From Taibaiella soli (GTDB lineage Bacteria; Bacteroidota; Bacteroidia; Chitinophagales; Chitinophagaceae), in the NCBI RefSeq assembly GCF_003236175.1, contig NZ_QKTW01000020.1:57785-121784 (forward strand): a stretch of 64,000 bases of DNA, written 5' to 3'. Below, in pieces: positions 1 through 9,248 of this stretch. The position numbers were made by a program, and so were the translations under genes. How positions within the stretch are numbered: position 1 is the first letter of the stretch; the number at the start of each line of letters is the position of its first letter. The notes beneath the pieces are model-generated. The model had not been told where the DNA came from. It searched no databases and saw only the letters and a program-made list of their open reading frames with translations.

Positions 1-1781
1 AGTGGCAGTGGTGCTATTAGATTTACCTGTGCAGATGCAGGGCAATTGTATGCATTATTAGCTACTAGCGTGTAGACTGCATCATCTACCGCTTTTCTGT
101 AATCAGGTATTGTGTACGTGTTGTTTGTTGCTCCGGCGATGTTTATGCTGTTTTTTCTCCATTGCATAGAACCTACAAGGCCGGTTACCGTTGCCGTGAG
201 TGTTACATTTGGTGCTGCTGCCAATACATCAATTGTTGAATTGACTACAGGAGGAGGATTGACACTTACCGTGTATGTTACTGGTGTACCTGTTGCATTC
301 TGTGTACCTGTTTGTGTTTGATAGGTCTTTACCGGAGTCATCGTATAAGTAACAACACCTGGCGTGATACCGTTATTAGCCAGTGTATTATTGATAGCTG
401 GTGCGGCGACAGCATTATTTGCCTGTCCGGTAACAGTTCCGGAAGTCAACACGGAAGTCCAGGTATATTTGGTATTGCTTATATCTGCAACAGGTATTCC
501 CGTTGGAGTCGTGTTGCCACAGATGGTTTCCGAAGCAGCAGCTGCAATTGGGATACGATAGGTCGTAACTTTTGAAGTGTCGTCGTTTTGATTCGCGTCA
601 ATAAATCCGGTAGGCGCCGTTACATAAGCGGTTGTATTCAACGAATCGTCAGTATTACCAGTAAAGTTAGCAGTACCGGTAAACGTGAATGTGCTATAGC
701 TATTTGCTTTGAGTGTAAGCGTGCCATTATATTGACTGCCGTTATAGCTGCCAGCAGTGAGTGCATTACCTGCAGTTACGGGCGTAAAGACGGGATTGCC
801 TGAAGGACTGAAATTAGCAGGCAACAAGTCTGTAAAATTTACACCCGAAATATCGGTTACATCCTCATTATAGACATTTACATTGTAGGTTACTGTGCCG
901 CCTGGAGATACAGTAGTTGTACCTGTTTTTACGACCCGCAACTGTGCGGGGGAGCTCACCACAACGTTTCTAATTTCGTGTATGTCCGTAAAAGAACCAG
1001 TAGATGCCGCAACACCAATTTTAAGTGTTGCCGGTGGAGGCGTATTGATTGTGTACGGGGCAATTACCTGCACCATTGGGCCATTAAGACTAGCCTGCAT
1101 AGAAACGGATACCTGGTACTTACCGAGGGGGCTATTATAAATAATGGCGACTCGTCCTTTAAGAAAATAGGCACTTTGTGCAGGCCGTGTAGCTGCGTAA
1201 CCATAGTCGAACCACGGTATGCCAAGCGGGGTATTGGATACTGCTGTGCCCGTAAGATAGGGATAACCATCGGTAGCAGCACCATGCATTGATACGCTTT
1301 CTCTAACATAGCCCGGACCGCCACCCCAGGAAGAAAAACCTCCGTATTCGTCAAAGCCAACACCAACATAGCCACCCGACAGGCCATTGTATCCCAAAAA
1401 GCCACCATAACCGCCGATAGTAAAAGTTCCGGGGCCATAGGAGCCGTCAAAAAGAAAAAGAGAAATCCCATCGGCCGGAGTACCGCTTGTTTTACCCCAG
1501 CAGGCAAGTTCAAATTCGGCCACAAAGCCTGTGGTAGAAGGAAATGCCTGATTAAAGTATGCATAGCCTGCCTGGTTAGCAGTTGCATCGGTAAGACGCA
1601 GATAACCAGAACCCACAGGATCAATACTGTTAGCTGCGGTAAGGTACGCGCTACCTCCAATGATAAGAGAGTTGGCCGTAGTTCCCGTACAAGGTTCATT
1701 AAAAGATATTTGACTAATTGCTTTATTGCTGAATAAACCAAGTGTTGCCAGTAGCAGTGATATTTTGAATGTTTGTCTCAT
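1..1781 (-). CDS. Secreted lectin/adhesin with repeat domains (3' end beyond window)
   Basis: The reading frame runs from an ATG at 1781 to the window edge with no stop (about 593 codons), so the C-terminus is missing. Residues 1-22 are a signal peptide (LLLATLGLF then an AISQ-like cleavage region). Residues about 23-235 resemble the bacterial L-type lectin fold, with GGYVGVGFDEYGGF as the landmark. About 275-390 is a DUF11-like Ig repeat (VSPGGTVTYNVNV), about 440-490 a PKD-like repeat (VVTYTMTPVK), and the last part an Ig-like domain (MQWRKNSINIAGA). This build is typical of large T9SS-exported surface adhesins. The sorting domain would lie outside the window, so secretion by T9SS is inferred. 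Its ligand cannot be told from sequence. Confidence 0.8.
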   Translation of the reverse strand, partial: MRQTFKISLLLATLGLFSNKAISQISFNEPCTGTTANSLIIGGSAYLTAANSIDPVGSGYLRLTDATANQAGYAYFNQAFPSTTGFVAEFELACWGKTSGTPADGISLFLFDGSYGPGTFTIGGYGGFLGYNGLSGGYVGVGFDEYGGFSSWGGGPGYVRESVSMHGAATDGYPYLTGTAVSNTPLGIPWFDYGYAATRPAQSAYFLKGRVAIIYNSPLGKYQVSVSMQASLNGPMVQVIAPYTINTPPPATLKIGVAASTGSFTDIHEIRNVVVSSPAQLRVVKTGTTTVSPGGTVTYNVNVYNEDVTDISGVNFTDLLPANFSPSGNPVFTPVTAGNALTAGSYNGSQYNGTLTLKANSYSTFTFTGTANFTGNTDDSLNTTAYVTAPTGFIDANQNDDTSKVTTYRIPIAAAASETICGNTTPTGIPVADISNTKYTWTSVLTSGTVTGQANNAVAAPAINNTLANNGITPGVVTYTMTPVKTYQTQTGTQNATGTPVTYTVSVNPPPVVNSTIDVLAAAPNVTLTATVTGLVGSMQWRKNSINIAGATNNTYTIPDYRKAVDDAVYTLVANNAYNCPASAQVNLIAPLP

Positions 1782-2209
1782 ATTTATATATGATTAATTA
1801 CATGCAAATTTCCGCAAGAAATGGGCCTGGTGCAGGACTAATAAGGCATAAAACTGATCCAATCGGACATTTTAAACAGGGCAACCCTGCTTAAAGATGT
1901 ATTTGTACAGTGTAAAAAGTCAGAAACTACTTTATCTAAAGTAAAAGCTTGCCGGTTTTTGATACGGCATTTCACTCAAATTCACCATGTAAAGCTGCTT
2001 TTTGAAATTTTTTTTGTTAAGGTTGCTAACATATTGAATTAAACGCTGTATATACTGATTGCCAGAGTTTGTTGGTAGTCAAGTGCTCATTGAATCAACT
2101 AGTTTATATACTGCTTGTTTTTTGATTGTTAATTGACTGGTAATCATTTATTTGTGTTTTTGTTTGGCATTCTGTTTGTGTTTTCAGCATTGCTCAGTTG
2201 GGCGATTTT
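1782..2209. other. Intergenic region between divergent secreted-protein genes
   Basis: This 428-base AT-rich stretch separates two divergently transcribed secreted-protein genes and must hold both promoters. No open frame with coding character was found. A short hairpin (CAGGG CAA CCCTG) lies near 1877-1890. No match to TTTG-N19-TAnnTTTG was clear on either strand. Confidence 0.5.
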
Positions 2210-5053
2210 ATGAAAAAAATGGAATTCATGTCTAAAAGAACTATTCGATTATCAATTTTGATTTCTTACCTGTTAACAGGTGTAAGCGCATTCGCTCAAA
2301 ATTCCCAGACACCTATTGTGAATGGGCATGGTACAGGGGCGCTGCCTATTCCTCACGAAAAAATGGCCACATTGCCAAAGGTAAATTGGGACACATTGGC
2401 GAAGTATACGCCGGTCACAAATAGAGCAATGATGAAAACCACGGGGGCGAGTGGGAGCGTTACTTTACCAACTCCACCTATTATGAATCAGGGTGCGCAA
2501 GGTAGCTGTGTTGGTTTTGGATTTGCAGCATTGATGAGCATCATGCTGGATGAGGCAATGGGAAATGTGCCGTACACAAATGATATTGTGCGTAGCCCCG
2601 CTTATATCTATAACCAGATTCACTCAGGGAATTGTGGAACGGGATCATCTGTTGATGCTGCAGTTAATTTATTAGGTAAGGATGGTGTCTGTTCCTGGAA
2701 TGCGATGCCGTACAACCAGTCTGATTGTGCCACTCAGCCAAACAGCGCGCAAAATGCATTAGCCGCTCAGTGCAGAGGCGGTGTTACAGGCGGTAATGCA
2801 TGGCTGACTTCCAGCTCTTTGACAGACATTAAAAAAGCACTGGACCTTGGATATCCGATTGCTGCAACCATTGATATTTCCGATGCTGTGTTCAATGGGC
2901 AAGGAATACTAACCAGCTTCAAAAAAAATCTCGATCACTGTGTATGCATTGTTGGGTATGATGATAATACGCAATTGGTAAAAGTGCAAAACTCGTGGGG
3001 GACCTGGTGGGGCGATAACGGCTTTTTTTATGTTCCATATACCTCAGTTGCCGATACTTTTTTTCTCGGTTTAAATGTTATTTATGGCGTCAACTACAAC
3101 AGTCAACCGCTGCCTTTTGCCGGCATTCAGACTTTGCCAAGTACTGCAGCAAAGCTAAGTGGTACAGTAATCGGTAGCAGTGGGTCATGGAATAATAATC
3201 CGGGTCTGGTGAAGGAAAAAGGTTTTGATGGAGACGTCAATACTTACTATGACGCTGCTCTTCCCAGCGGTCAATGGCTGGGGCTTGATTTAGGAAGCAC
3301 AAAAAACATCCGTTATATAAAATTCAGACCACGTCAGAGTTATGAAAACCGCATGCAGGCTGGGCTTTTCCAAATAAGCGGTGATAGTAGCTTTACAAAC
3401 CCGGTTACCCTTTATGCCGTACCTTTTGATACGCTTCAATTCAAAGATTATTATGTAGGAAGTACTAACGGCAATGGTGTCAATGCAAGGTATATACGAT
3501 ATATAGGTTCTGGCGGCGGCGCTTGTAATGTAGCAGAGATTACGATAATGACGGATGCGAATGCAACGTCTACATCTTTTGTAAGTACGCAAACCACAAG
3601 TGGCTCGGTTGCACAGCTTACAGGTACCGTGATTGGTAGTACCGGTTCGTGGAACAATAATCCAAATGCGACAAAGGCCAGTGCTTTTGATGGCAATATC
3701 AATACATTTTTTGATGCGCCTACAGGCAATGGTCAGTGGGTAGGGCTTGATTTGAGTACCGCTCAAAACATTAGCTATATTAAATTCAGACCGCGTCAAG
3801 GTTATGAAGACCGTATGTATGGTGGTAAGTTTCAGATAAGCACAGATGCTGCGTTTACGAATCCGACTACTGTTTATCAGATTCCAAACAGTCCGCTTAG
3901 TTTTCAGGACTACTACATTGCAAGTGTTGATCCTAATGGCGTATCCGCAAGATATGTGCGTTATCTGAGCCCTGATGTTGGTTTCGGTAATGTAGCAGAA
4001 ATTACGGTGATGAGTGCTGCCAGTTCTGTAAATACATCTTTTGTAAGTACGCAGGCCACAAATAGAATAATTACACTGTTAACAGGTACTGTAATTGGTA
4101 GTGCCGGTTCGTGGAACAATAATCCCTATGCGACAAAGTCCAGTGCTTTTGATGGTAATGTCAATACATTTTTTGATGCGCCTACGGGCAATGGTCAATG
4201 GGTAGGACTTGATTTGAGTACCACTCAAAATATTAGCTACATTAAATTCACACCACGTCAGGGTTATGAAGACCGCATGTATGGAGGTAAGTTTCAGATA
4301 AGCACAGACGCTGCATTTACGAACCCGACTACGATTTACCAGATTCCAAACAGTCCGCTTAGTTTTCAGGACTACTACATTGTAAGTGTTGATCCTAATG
4401 GTGTGCCTGCGAGATATGTGCGCTACATGAGTCCTGATGGTGGTTTTGGTAATGTGGCAGAAATCTCTGTGATGAGTATTGCGGCAACTCCGGTCACAGC
4501 GGCGATTTTTTATACTGATTGTAACTATGGCGGGACTTCCGTTTCGCTACAGCCGGGTAGCTATAATATGAGTGATTTAATTGCGGATGGAATCGGTAAT
4601 GACGCATTGTCTTCTTTAAAAATTATGAATGGGTATACCGTCACTTTGTATTCTGACGCAGACTTTTCGGGAGTTCCTTTAACTTTAACACTCAGCAATA
4701 CATGTCTTCTTTCCTATAATTTTAACGATCTAACTTCTTCTATAAAGATTTCTTCTTTGGGTACCGCAGCACTTGGTTCTATAGAAAATACCGCAGGGGC
4801 ACCATTGTCGATGCAGTTAAGTCCAAATCCTGCTTTCGATAAAGTTCAGTTACATTTTGACGGCGCTAAGGCTGGCGAAATCAGTCTTCAGGTTTTAAAC
4901 CTGCAAGGCCAGACAGTAATCAACAAAACATTGGTGCTCCATGAAGGAAGTAACGATCTTACATTGGAACGTGGTTCATTGCCCGCAGGTATGTACATCA
5001 TAAAGGCTGCGAGTGACGATAATCGTGCAACGGCAAAAGTTGTTTTCGAATAA
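2210..5053 (+). CDS. Secreted papain-like cysteine protease with three discoidin-like repeats, crystallin domain and T9SS tail
   Basis: This protein has 947 aa from ATG 2210; an ATG at 2228 is equally close to the signal peptide, and the in-frame TTG at 2198 is less likely. Residues about 7-28 are a signal peptide. The C1 peptidase domain (about 60-300) has the oxyanion Gln and Cys in QGSCVGFGF (Cys about 100), His in LDHCVCIVGYDD (about 243) and Asn in QNSWGTWWGDNGF (about 261), so the catalytic set is intact. Three F5/8-type-C-like repeats follow with a 154-residue period (about 317, 471, 625). A beta/gamma-crystallin-like domain lies at about 765-855 (FYTDCNYGGTSVSL and a second half). A C-terminal T9SS domain (LSPNPAFDKVQL ... 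LPAGMYIIKA) ends the protein. It is likely an exported protease anchored to or acting on glycan or protein surfaces; the substrate is unknown. Confidence 0.88.
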   Translation: MKKMEFMSKRTIRLSILISYLLTGVSAFAQNSQTPIVNGHGTGALPIPHEKMATLPKVNWDTLAKYTPVTNRAMMKTTGASGSVTLPTPPIMNQGAQGSCVGFGFAALMSIMLDEAMGNVPYTNDIVRSPAYIYNQIHSGNCGTGSSVDAAVNLLGKDGVCSWNAMPYNQSDCATQPNSAQNALAAQCRGGVTGGNAWLTSSSLTDIKKALDLGYPIAATIDISDAVFNGQGILTSFKKNLDHCVCIVGYDDNTQLVKVQNSWGTWWGDNGFFYVPYTSVADTFFLGLNVIYGVNYNSQPLPFAGIQTLPSTAAKLSGTVIGSSGSWNNNPGLVKEKGFDGDVNTYYDAALPSGQWLGLDLGSTKNIRYIKFRPRQSYENRMQAGLFQISGDSSFTNPVTLYAVPFDTLQFKDYYVGSTNGNGVNARYIRYIGSGGGACNVAEITIMTDANATSTSFVSTQTTSGSVAQLTGTVIGSTGSWNNNPNATKASAFDGNINTFFDAPTGNGQWVGLDLSTAQNISYIKFRPRQGYEDRMYGGKFQISTDAAFTNPTTVYQIPNSPLSFQDYYIASVDPNGVSARYVRYLSPDVGFGNVAEITVMSAASSVNTSFVSTQATNRIITLLTGTVIGSAGSWNNNPYATKSSAFDGNVNTFFDAPTGNGQWVGLDLSTTQNISYIKFTPRQGYEDRMYGGKFQISTDAAFTNPTTIYQIPNSPLSFQDYYIVSVDPNGVPARYVRYMSPDGGFGNVAEISVMSIAATPVTAAIFYTDCNYGGTSVSLQPGSYNMSDLIADGIGNDALSSLKIMNGYTVTLYSDADFSGVPLTLTLSNTCLLSYNFNDLTSSIKISSLGTAALGSIENTAGAPLSMQLSPNPAFDKVQLHFDGAKAGEISLQVLNLQGQTVINKTLVLHEGSNDLTLERGSLPAGMYIIKAASDDNRATAKVVFE
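3161..4482 (+). repeat. Three in-gene tandem repeats, 462 bp period
   Basis: Units begin near 3161, 3623 and 4085, each 462 bp apart and encoding a discoidin-like domain of about 135 residues plus linker. Units 2 and 3 are nearly identical over long stretches (for example FQISTDAAFTNPTT and NSPLSFQDYYI in both), while unit 1 is clearly more divergent. This implies a later duplication of the second unit. Confidence 0.85.
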
Positions 5054-5146
5054 CTGTCTTAAATATTTAATTCCGGAAGACAGATGCATTAAGAATGCTA
5101 TCTGCAGATTTAAGGAAAATTATCAGCGATAATTTGTGTTGCATAA

Positions 5147-5175
5147 AAATGGCTGCCTCCGTAGGGCAGCCATTT
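5147..5175 (-). terminator. Terminator between convergent genes
   Basis: An 11-bp perfect stem (AAATGGCTGCC / GGCAGCCATTT) with a 7-base loop lies between the convergent protease and GNAT-like genes. On the minus strand it is followed by a T-rich stretch, so it best serves the minus-strand gene, though the stem could stop both. Confidence 0.75.
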
Positions 5176-5196
5176 CCAATTGTATGAAAGTCGTTT

Positions 5197-6360
5197 CTAA
5201 CCCAGCATTGGGTGGCGTTTAAATTCTTTCTCTCTGTCGAAATTGTAGCGGTAAGTAGTGAGCTTGCGACTACGTGTCGTGCCAAGGCTTTCCGCAATAT
5301 TGATCATTTTTGGGTTAAAATCCCCAATCCACTGCATTTCATAATCTTCATATTTCGCAGTCGACTGCATGACTTTGGCACCTTCTATAATAATGTAAGC
5401 ATCTACGCCTTTGCCCTGAAATTCAGGCACCACTCCAAAGACAAGCCCCAGGAAGCGGGAGCATTTACCAAATTTCTTCAGCCAGAGGAAATATAGTTTT
5501 TGGAACAGACCGAATTTGCCACCCATGTGTTTAAAAAACTGGTTGAGATCCGGCAGGTTTACCCACATTGCAACCGGGTCTTCTTTATAATAGGCAAACC
5601 ATATGAGATGCTCGTCCATGACGGGTTTCATCGTCTTGAACATCTTTTGCACGACGCGTTCTTCCAGCTCTTTGCCGCCCGCATGTTTCGCCCATGCTTT
5701 ATTGTAAACGATGGTAAAATCTTTAGCAAATTTTTCAAGTTCCACTTTACGGATATGACGTGCAGAAAAGTCTGGGTCTTTAGAGATCTCATCATGACGT
5801 TGGTAGAATTTATCCTGTGGACGGCTTTGCACCTTCATCGCAAAACAGATCTGGTGGAAGTACGGTTGAAACCCGTAGTTTTCCATCAATTGCTTATAGT
5901 ATGGCGGATTGTAGTTCATACAATACAGCGGTGGCTGAAATCCTTCCACCTGCAATCCCCACCAGCGCTCGCGTTCACCGAAATTGATCGGGCCATCCAT
6001 CGCTTCCATCCCACGTTCCCGCAACCATTTTTTACAGTAGTCAAACATGAAATTTGCGGCGTCCTGGCGATTGATGCATTCAAAAAAACCAATGCCACCT
6101 ACAGGGCCATCGTCACCCTTGTTCTTATATTTCTTGTTCACAAACGCCGCAACACGGCCGAGCATTTGTCCGTACACATCTTTTAAGATCCAGCGCGTAC
6201 ATTCACCTTGTTTGAAAAACTTATTCTTAGCCGGGTCGAATACTTCTTCAATATCCTTATCCAGCGGACGGATCCAGTTCGGGTCATTTCTGTAAATATC
6301 TATAGCTATCTGCAGAAACATACTTTTGTCTGTTTCCGTTTTCACCTCGTGCATTACCAT
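5197..6360 (-). CDS. GNAT-fold N-acetyltransferase-like protein of unknown substrate
   Basis: The protein has 387 aa. It starts at ATG 6360 (a second in-frame ATG at 6354 is also possible). It has no signal peptide or membrane segment and looks cytosolic. The C-terminal part (about 290-350) has a GNAT-like acetyl-CoA binding pattern, VFGVVPEFQGKGVDAYII, then a region with conserved-looking aromatic and basic residues. The N-terminal part has DPNWIRPLDKDIEEVFD, a pattern I associate with conserved Bacteroidota GNAT-like proteins of this length. It stands alone, convergent with the protease gene and divergent from the VWA-like gene. The fold call is moderate and the substrate unknown. Confidence 0.7.
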   Translation of the reverse strand: MVMHEVKTETDKSMFLQIAIDIYRNDPNWIRPLDKDIEEVFDPAKNKFFKQGECTRWILKDVYGQMLGRVAAFVNKKYKNKGDDGPVGGIGFFECINRQDAANFMFDYCKKWLRERGMEAMDGPINFGERERWWGLQVEGFQPPLYCMNYNPPYYKQLMENYGFQPYFHQICFAMKVQSRPQDKFYQRHDEISKDPDFSARHIRKVELEKFAKDFTIVYNKAWAKHAGGKELEERVVQKMFKTMKPVMDEHLIWFAYYKEDPVAMWVNLPDLNQFFKHMGGKFGLFQKLYFLWLKKFGKCSRFLGLVFGVVPEFQGKGVDAYIIIEGAKVMQSTAKYEDYEMQWIGDFNPKMINIAESLGTTRSRKLTTYRYNFDREKEFKRHPMLG

Positions 6361-6746
6361 ATTGTAGCAGAAAAATCTTTAGGATTGGAAAGATACGCCA
6401 TTATTAAACAAATTGACAGCCGTCTGATAATGACGGAAACTATTTTGCAACCAACGTTACAGCTTCGATTGGGCCTGAGTTGCGTCGCACGTTTCATCGA
6501 CAGTGCTGCTATTAGGCAACCATATTTGTTCTGGTCTGCCTTGTCTACAAACGCCAGGAGCTCGCCCCAGCTTATCTTTTTGCAGGTTGCGTTCCATACA
6601 TTTCATTGATAGTGGCTATGAACCGGCGTTTTTGAAAGATCGCACTGTTTAATTGTGTTGTTCCTTATGACACAGTTTTAAGCTTTAGGTTTTACGCTTT
6701 TAGCTTAATCACAAATATTCAATCGCAAATACTATATTGCGTATAC
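6361..6746. other. Intergenic region between divergent genes
   Basis: This 386-base region separates a minus-strand GNAT-like gene from a plus-strand membrane protein gene. The minus strand carries TATCTTTC at about 6387-6394, close to the Bacteroidota -7 box, upstream of the GNAT-like gene. An AGCTTTAGG-type imperfect inverted repeat is at about 6675-6705. The open frames here show no coding character. Confidence 0.45.
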
Positions 6747-8780
6747 ATGCAGTGGATCTACTGGTTATTAGCTATACTCCTTTCGTTAGGTGCGGGTTAT
6801 TGGGTTTACAGGGCCGATAAACGTCGTGCTGTTCCATATCCTTGGCTGACCGCCTTGTTGCGTTCTTTGGTTGTATTTTTAACCGCTTTGCTGCTGCTGA
6901 TTCCTACGCTTAATATTCATAAAAATGAAACCGAGCAGCCTGTTGTATTGCTTTTGCAGGATAATTCACGTTCTATTGCCGAAGCTTTAAAATCAGATAC
7001 GGCCGCTTATCACAAAGACATGGAAGCCTTGCTCCAAAAGCTTTCCGACAAATATCACGTGGTAAAATGGGGCTTTGGTGCTACAACGCGCGAAGACAGC
7101 CTGTTTCAATACAATCTTCCTGCTACAGATATCGCCGCGGCTTTACAGCGTGCTCAGGAATTTTACGGGCGGCAAAACCTGGGCGCGATCATTCTTGCTA
7201 CCGATGGTCGATTTAATCAGGGTGCCCATCCGCAGTTTCAACCGCTGGCTTTAAATGCGGGTTTGTATACTGTTGCAATCGGTGATAGCGCTGCTGCAAA
7301 AGACATCCGTATTGGGCAGGTTTACGCCAATAAAACAGTTGCACTCAATAGCCAGTTCGAAGTCCGTGCTGATCTGATCGCAACGCGTTGCAACGGTTAT
7401 AGCAATAATGTAAGCTTGCAGGAAACAGGTGCAGGGACACTGGCAACTAGTCCCGTGTCTTTTAACTCCGATCAGTCCGATCGTTCTGTTTCTTTTTCGG
7501 TGAAAGCTGATAAGCCTGGTTTACATCATTACAATATTTCATTACCACCAGCAGATGGCGAACAAAACGTGGCCAACAACCGTCGCGATTTATTCGTAGA
7601 AGTAGTTGATGAAAAGAAAAACATACTCATTGCTACAGCATCACCGCATCCGGATGTAAATGCTTTGCGCGAAGCGCTTGAAGGAATTGAAACATACAAA
7701 GTAACGATCCGTACGATTGATAATTTACCTGCCTCACTGAACGATTATCAGGTGATCATTTTGCATGGGTTGCCATCTGGCGGAGGAAATCTGCCACAGC
7801 AACTATTGCAGTCGAAGAAGCCCGTATGGTATATTCTGGGACCGCAATCGAATACTAATGCGATCAATCAACTTCAAAAGACTGCAACGCTTAATGTAAA
7901 TGCTGTAGCGCAGCGCGATGCATTGCCCGCGTATAACGCTTCCTTTAACGGGTTCACGCTGCCTTCTGATATTGCAGCTGTTTTTGATAAAATGCCGCCT
8001 TTAAGTGTACCGGTGGGTGAAATAAAACCGTCACCGGATGCTGCCGTATTATTGACGCAGCGCGCTGGGACAACACCGTTATGGATGGTTCATTCAGGAA
8101 GCCCTTCTGTTGCATTGCTGATGGGCGAGGGTATCTGGCGCTGGCGTCTTTATGAGTACAAAAATTTTAATCGTCACGAAGTAATTGATGAATGTATCCG
8201 GCAAACGGTTTCGTTGCTGGCAGCTAATACGAGTGAACGGCCTTTTCACGTTGAATTGCCAAAATATGTCTGGAGTGATCAGGAAGCAGTTATACTGAAT
8301 GCTTATTTGCTCAATGCAAACAACGAGCAGGTAAATACCGCTGATGTGCAAATTACAATAACAGATAGTGCTGGTCGCAAACAGCAACTAGCTTTTGAGC
8401 GTTCGGGAAATGCTTATCGTTTAAATATTGGTGTGCATGCCGGAGGTTCCTATACTTATCTGGCACAGACTAAGTATAACGATAAAACCTACACTGCCGC
8501 TGGCAGCTTTGTGGTGGAGAGCATTCCGCTGGAATTAATGCAAACCGGTGCGGATTATCCATTGCTGTATACACTTGCAAGAAAATATAATGGCGCATTT
8601 GTTCCGCGTACACAACTGGCTTCTTTATACGACAGCATTACTGCGAATAAAAGTATTCATCCGCTCATTCGCACCAATACGGAAGCTGTTCCATTAGTAG
8701 ACTGGAAATGGTTTTTCTTTTTGATTCTTGCATTTGCCGCCGGAGAGTGGTTGTTGCGAAAATATTGGCTCGCGCAATAA
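6747..8780 (+). CDS. VWA-like membrane protein, hypothetical
   Basis: The protein has 677 aa. Two N-terminal membrane segments (residues about 3-20 and 38-58), a long periplasmic or extracytoplasmic region, and one C-terminal segment (FFFLILAFAAGEWLL) can be seen. Residues about 68-190 look like a von Willebrand A-type fold, with LLLQDNSRSIAEAL in place of the DxSxS metal site and IILATDGRFNQG as the later acidic strand; the first motif reads DNSRS, so metal binding is plausible. Later parts look like Ig-like and glutamine-amidotransferase-like modules seen in Bacteroidota VWA membrane proteins. It stands alone; function is unknown, and its relatives are often near aerotolerance (Bat) genes, which are not seen here. 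Confidence 0.75.
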   Translation: MQWIYWLLAILLSLGAGYWVYRADKRRAVPYPWLTALLRSLVVFLTALLLLIPTLNIHKNETEQPVVLLLQDNSRSIAEALKSDTAAYHKDMEALLQKLSDKYHVVKWGFGATTREDSLFQYNLPATDIAAALQRAQEFYGRQNLGAIILATDGRFNQGAHPQFQPLALNAGLYTVAIGDSAAAKDIRIGQVYANKTVALNSQFEVRADLIATRCNGYSNNVSLQETGAGTLATSPVSFNSDQSDRSVSFSVKADKPGLHHYNISLPPADGEQNVANNRRDLFVEVVDEKKNILIATASPHPDVNALREALEGIETYKVTIRTIDNLPASLNDYQVIILHGLPSGGGNLPQQLLQSKKPVWYILGPQSNTNAINQLQKTATLNVNAVAQRDALPAYNASFNGFTLPSDIAAVFDKMPPLSVPVGEIKPSPDAAVLLTQRAGTTPLWMVHSGSPSVALLMGEGIWRWRLYEYKNFNRHEVIDECIRQTVSLLAANTSERPFHVELPKYVWSDQEAVILNAYLLNANNEQVNTADVQITITDSAGRKQQLAFERSGNAYRLNIGVHAGGSYTYLAQTKYNDKTYTAAGSFVVESIPLELMQTGADYPLLYTLARKYNGAFVPRTQLASLYDSITANKSIHPLIRTNTEAVPLVDWKWFFFLILAFAAGEWLLRKYWLAQ

Positions 8781-8845
8781 TAGTTGAGGTTATACGCTCG
8801 AGGTCAGATTTTAAAATTTGGTACGGTTCTTGCTCAGTATCAAAC

Positions 8846-9247
8846 ATGAATGAATACAAAGATTTAAACGTTTGGCAAAAAACGAAGGCGCTTGTTGTCC
8901 GCATTTATGAAATTACAAAAGCATTTCCTGACGCGCAGGGTTACGGGATTGCAGAAGAAATGCGACGTTCCGTCATTTTCGTCCCTTGTAATATTGCAAA
9001 GGGTTGTTGGGGATTTATGACCAGGGAAAAGCTCCAGTTTTTAACTGAAGCCAGAAATTTACTTTTCCAGTTAGATACTCAGATTTGCATCGCGCACGAT
9101 CTGGGCAATCTGAAACAGGACGTTAAGGATAGCCTTATTGTTGATATCGTTGCCTGTCAGAAAATGCTTAGCGGATTAATTAGCCACAACAGAGAAAGAC
9201 TGGAAAAGAAAACGACGCTCAATCAGCCGGTAGAAGAAAAGAAGTAA
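8846..9247 (+). CDS. Four-helix bundle protein (S23-like)
   Basis: The protein has 133 aa from ATG 8846. The open frame extends upstream, but the family starts at MNEYKDLNVWQKTKALV. The hallmarks are DLNVWQKTKALVVRIYEITKAFP at the N-terminus and EMRRSVIFVPCNIAKGCW, which match the TIGR02436 four-helix bundle family related to the 23S rRNA intervening-sequence protein. The family usually has SIPSNIAEG; here the variant VPCNIAKG is seen. No rRNA gene is nearby, as is common for stand-alone members. Its stop is one base from the stop of the convergent exonuclease gene. Function is unknown. Confidence 0.88.
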   Translation: MNEYKDLNVWQKTKALVVRIYEITKAFPDAQGYGIAEEMRRSVIFVPCNIAKGCWGFMTREKLQFLTEARNLLFQLDTQICIAHDLGNLKQDVKDSLIVDIVACQKMLSGLISHNRERLEKKTTLNQPVEEKK

Positions 9248-9248
9248 G

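Noticed and set aside
1064..1741. 225-codon reverse frame
   Set aside because: It is in a different frame from the secreted lectin-type gene, which reads through to the window edge with a signal peptide and recognisable domains; the shadow has no such features.
5500..6186. 228-codon forward frame opposite the GNAT-like gene
   Set aside because: It is antisense to a protein with clear GNAT-like features and shows unusual, low-complexity composition.
8665..8904. 79-codon reverse frame over the end of the VWA-like gene
   Set aside because: It is antisense to two well-supported genes and has no family features.
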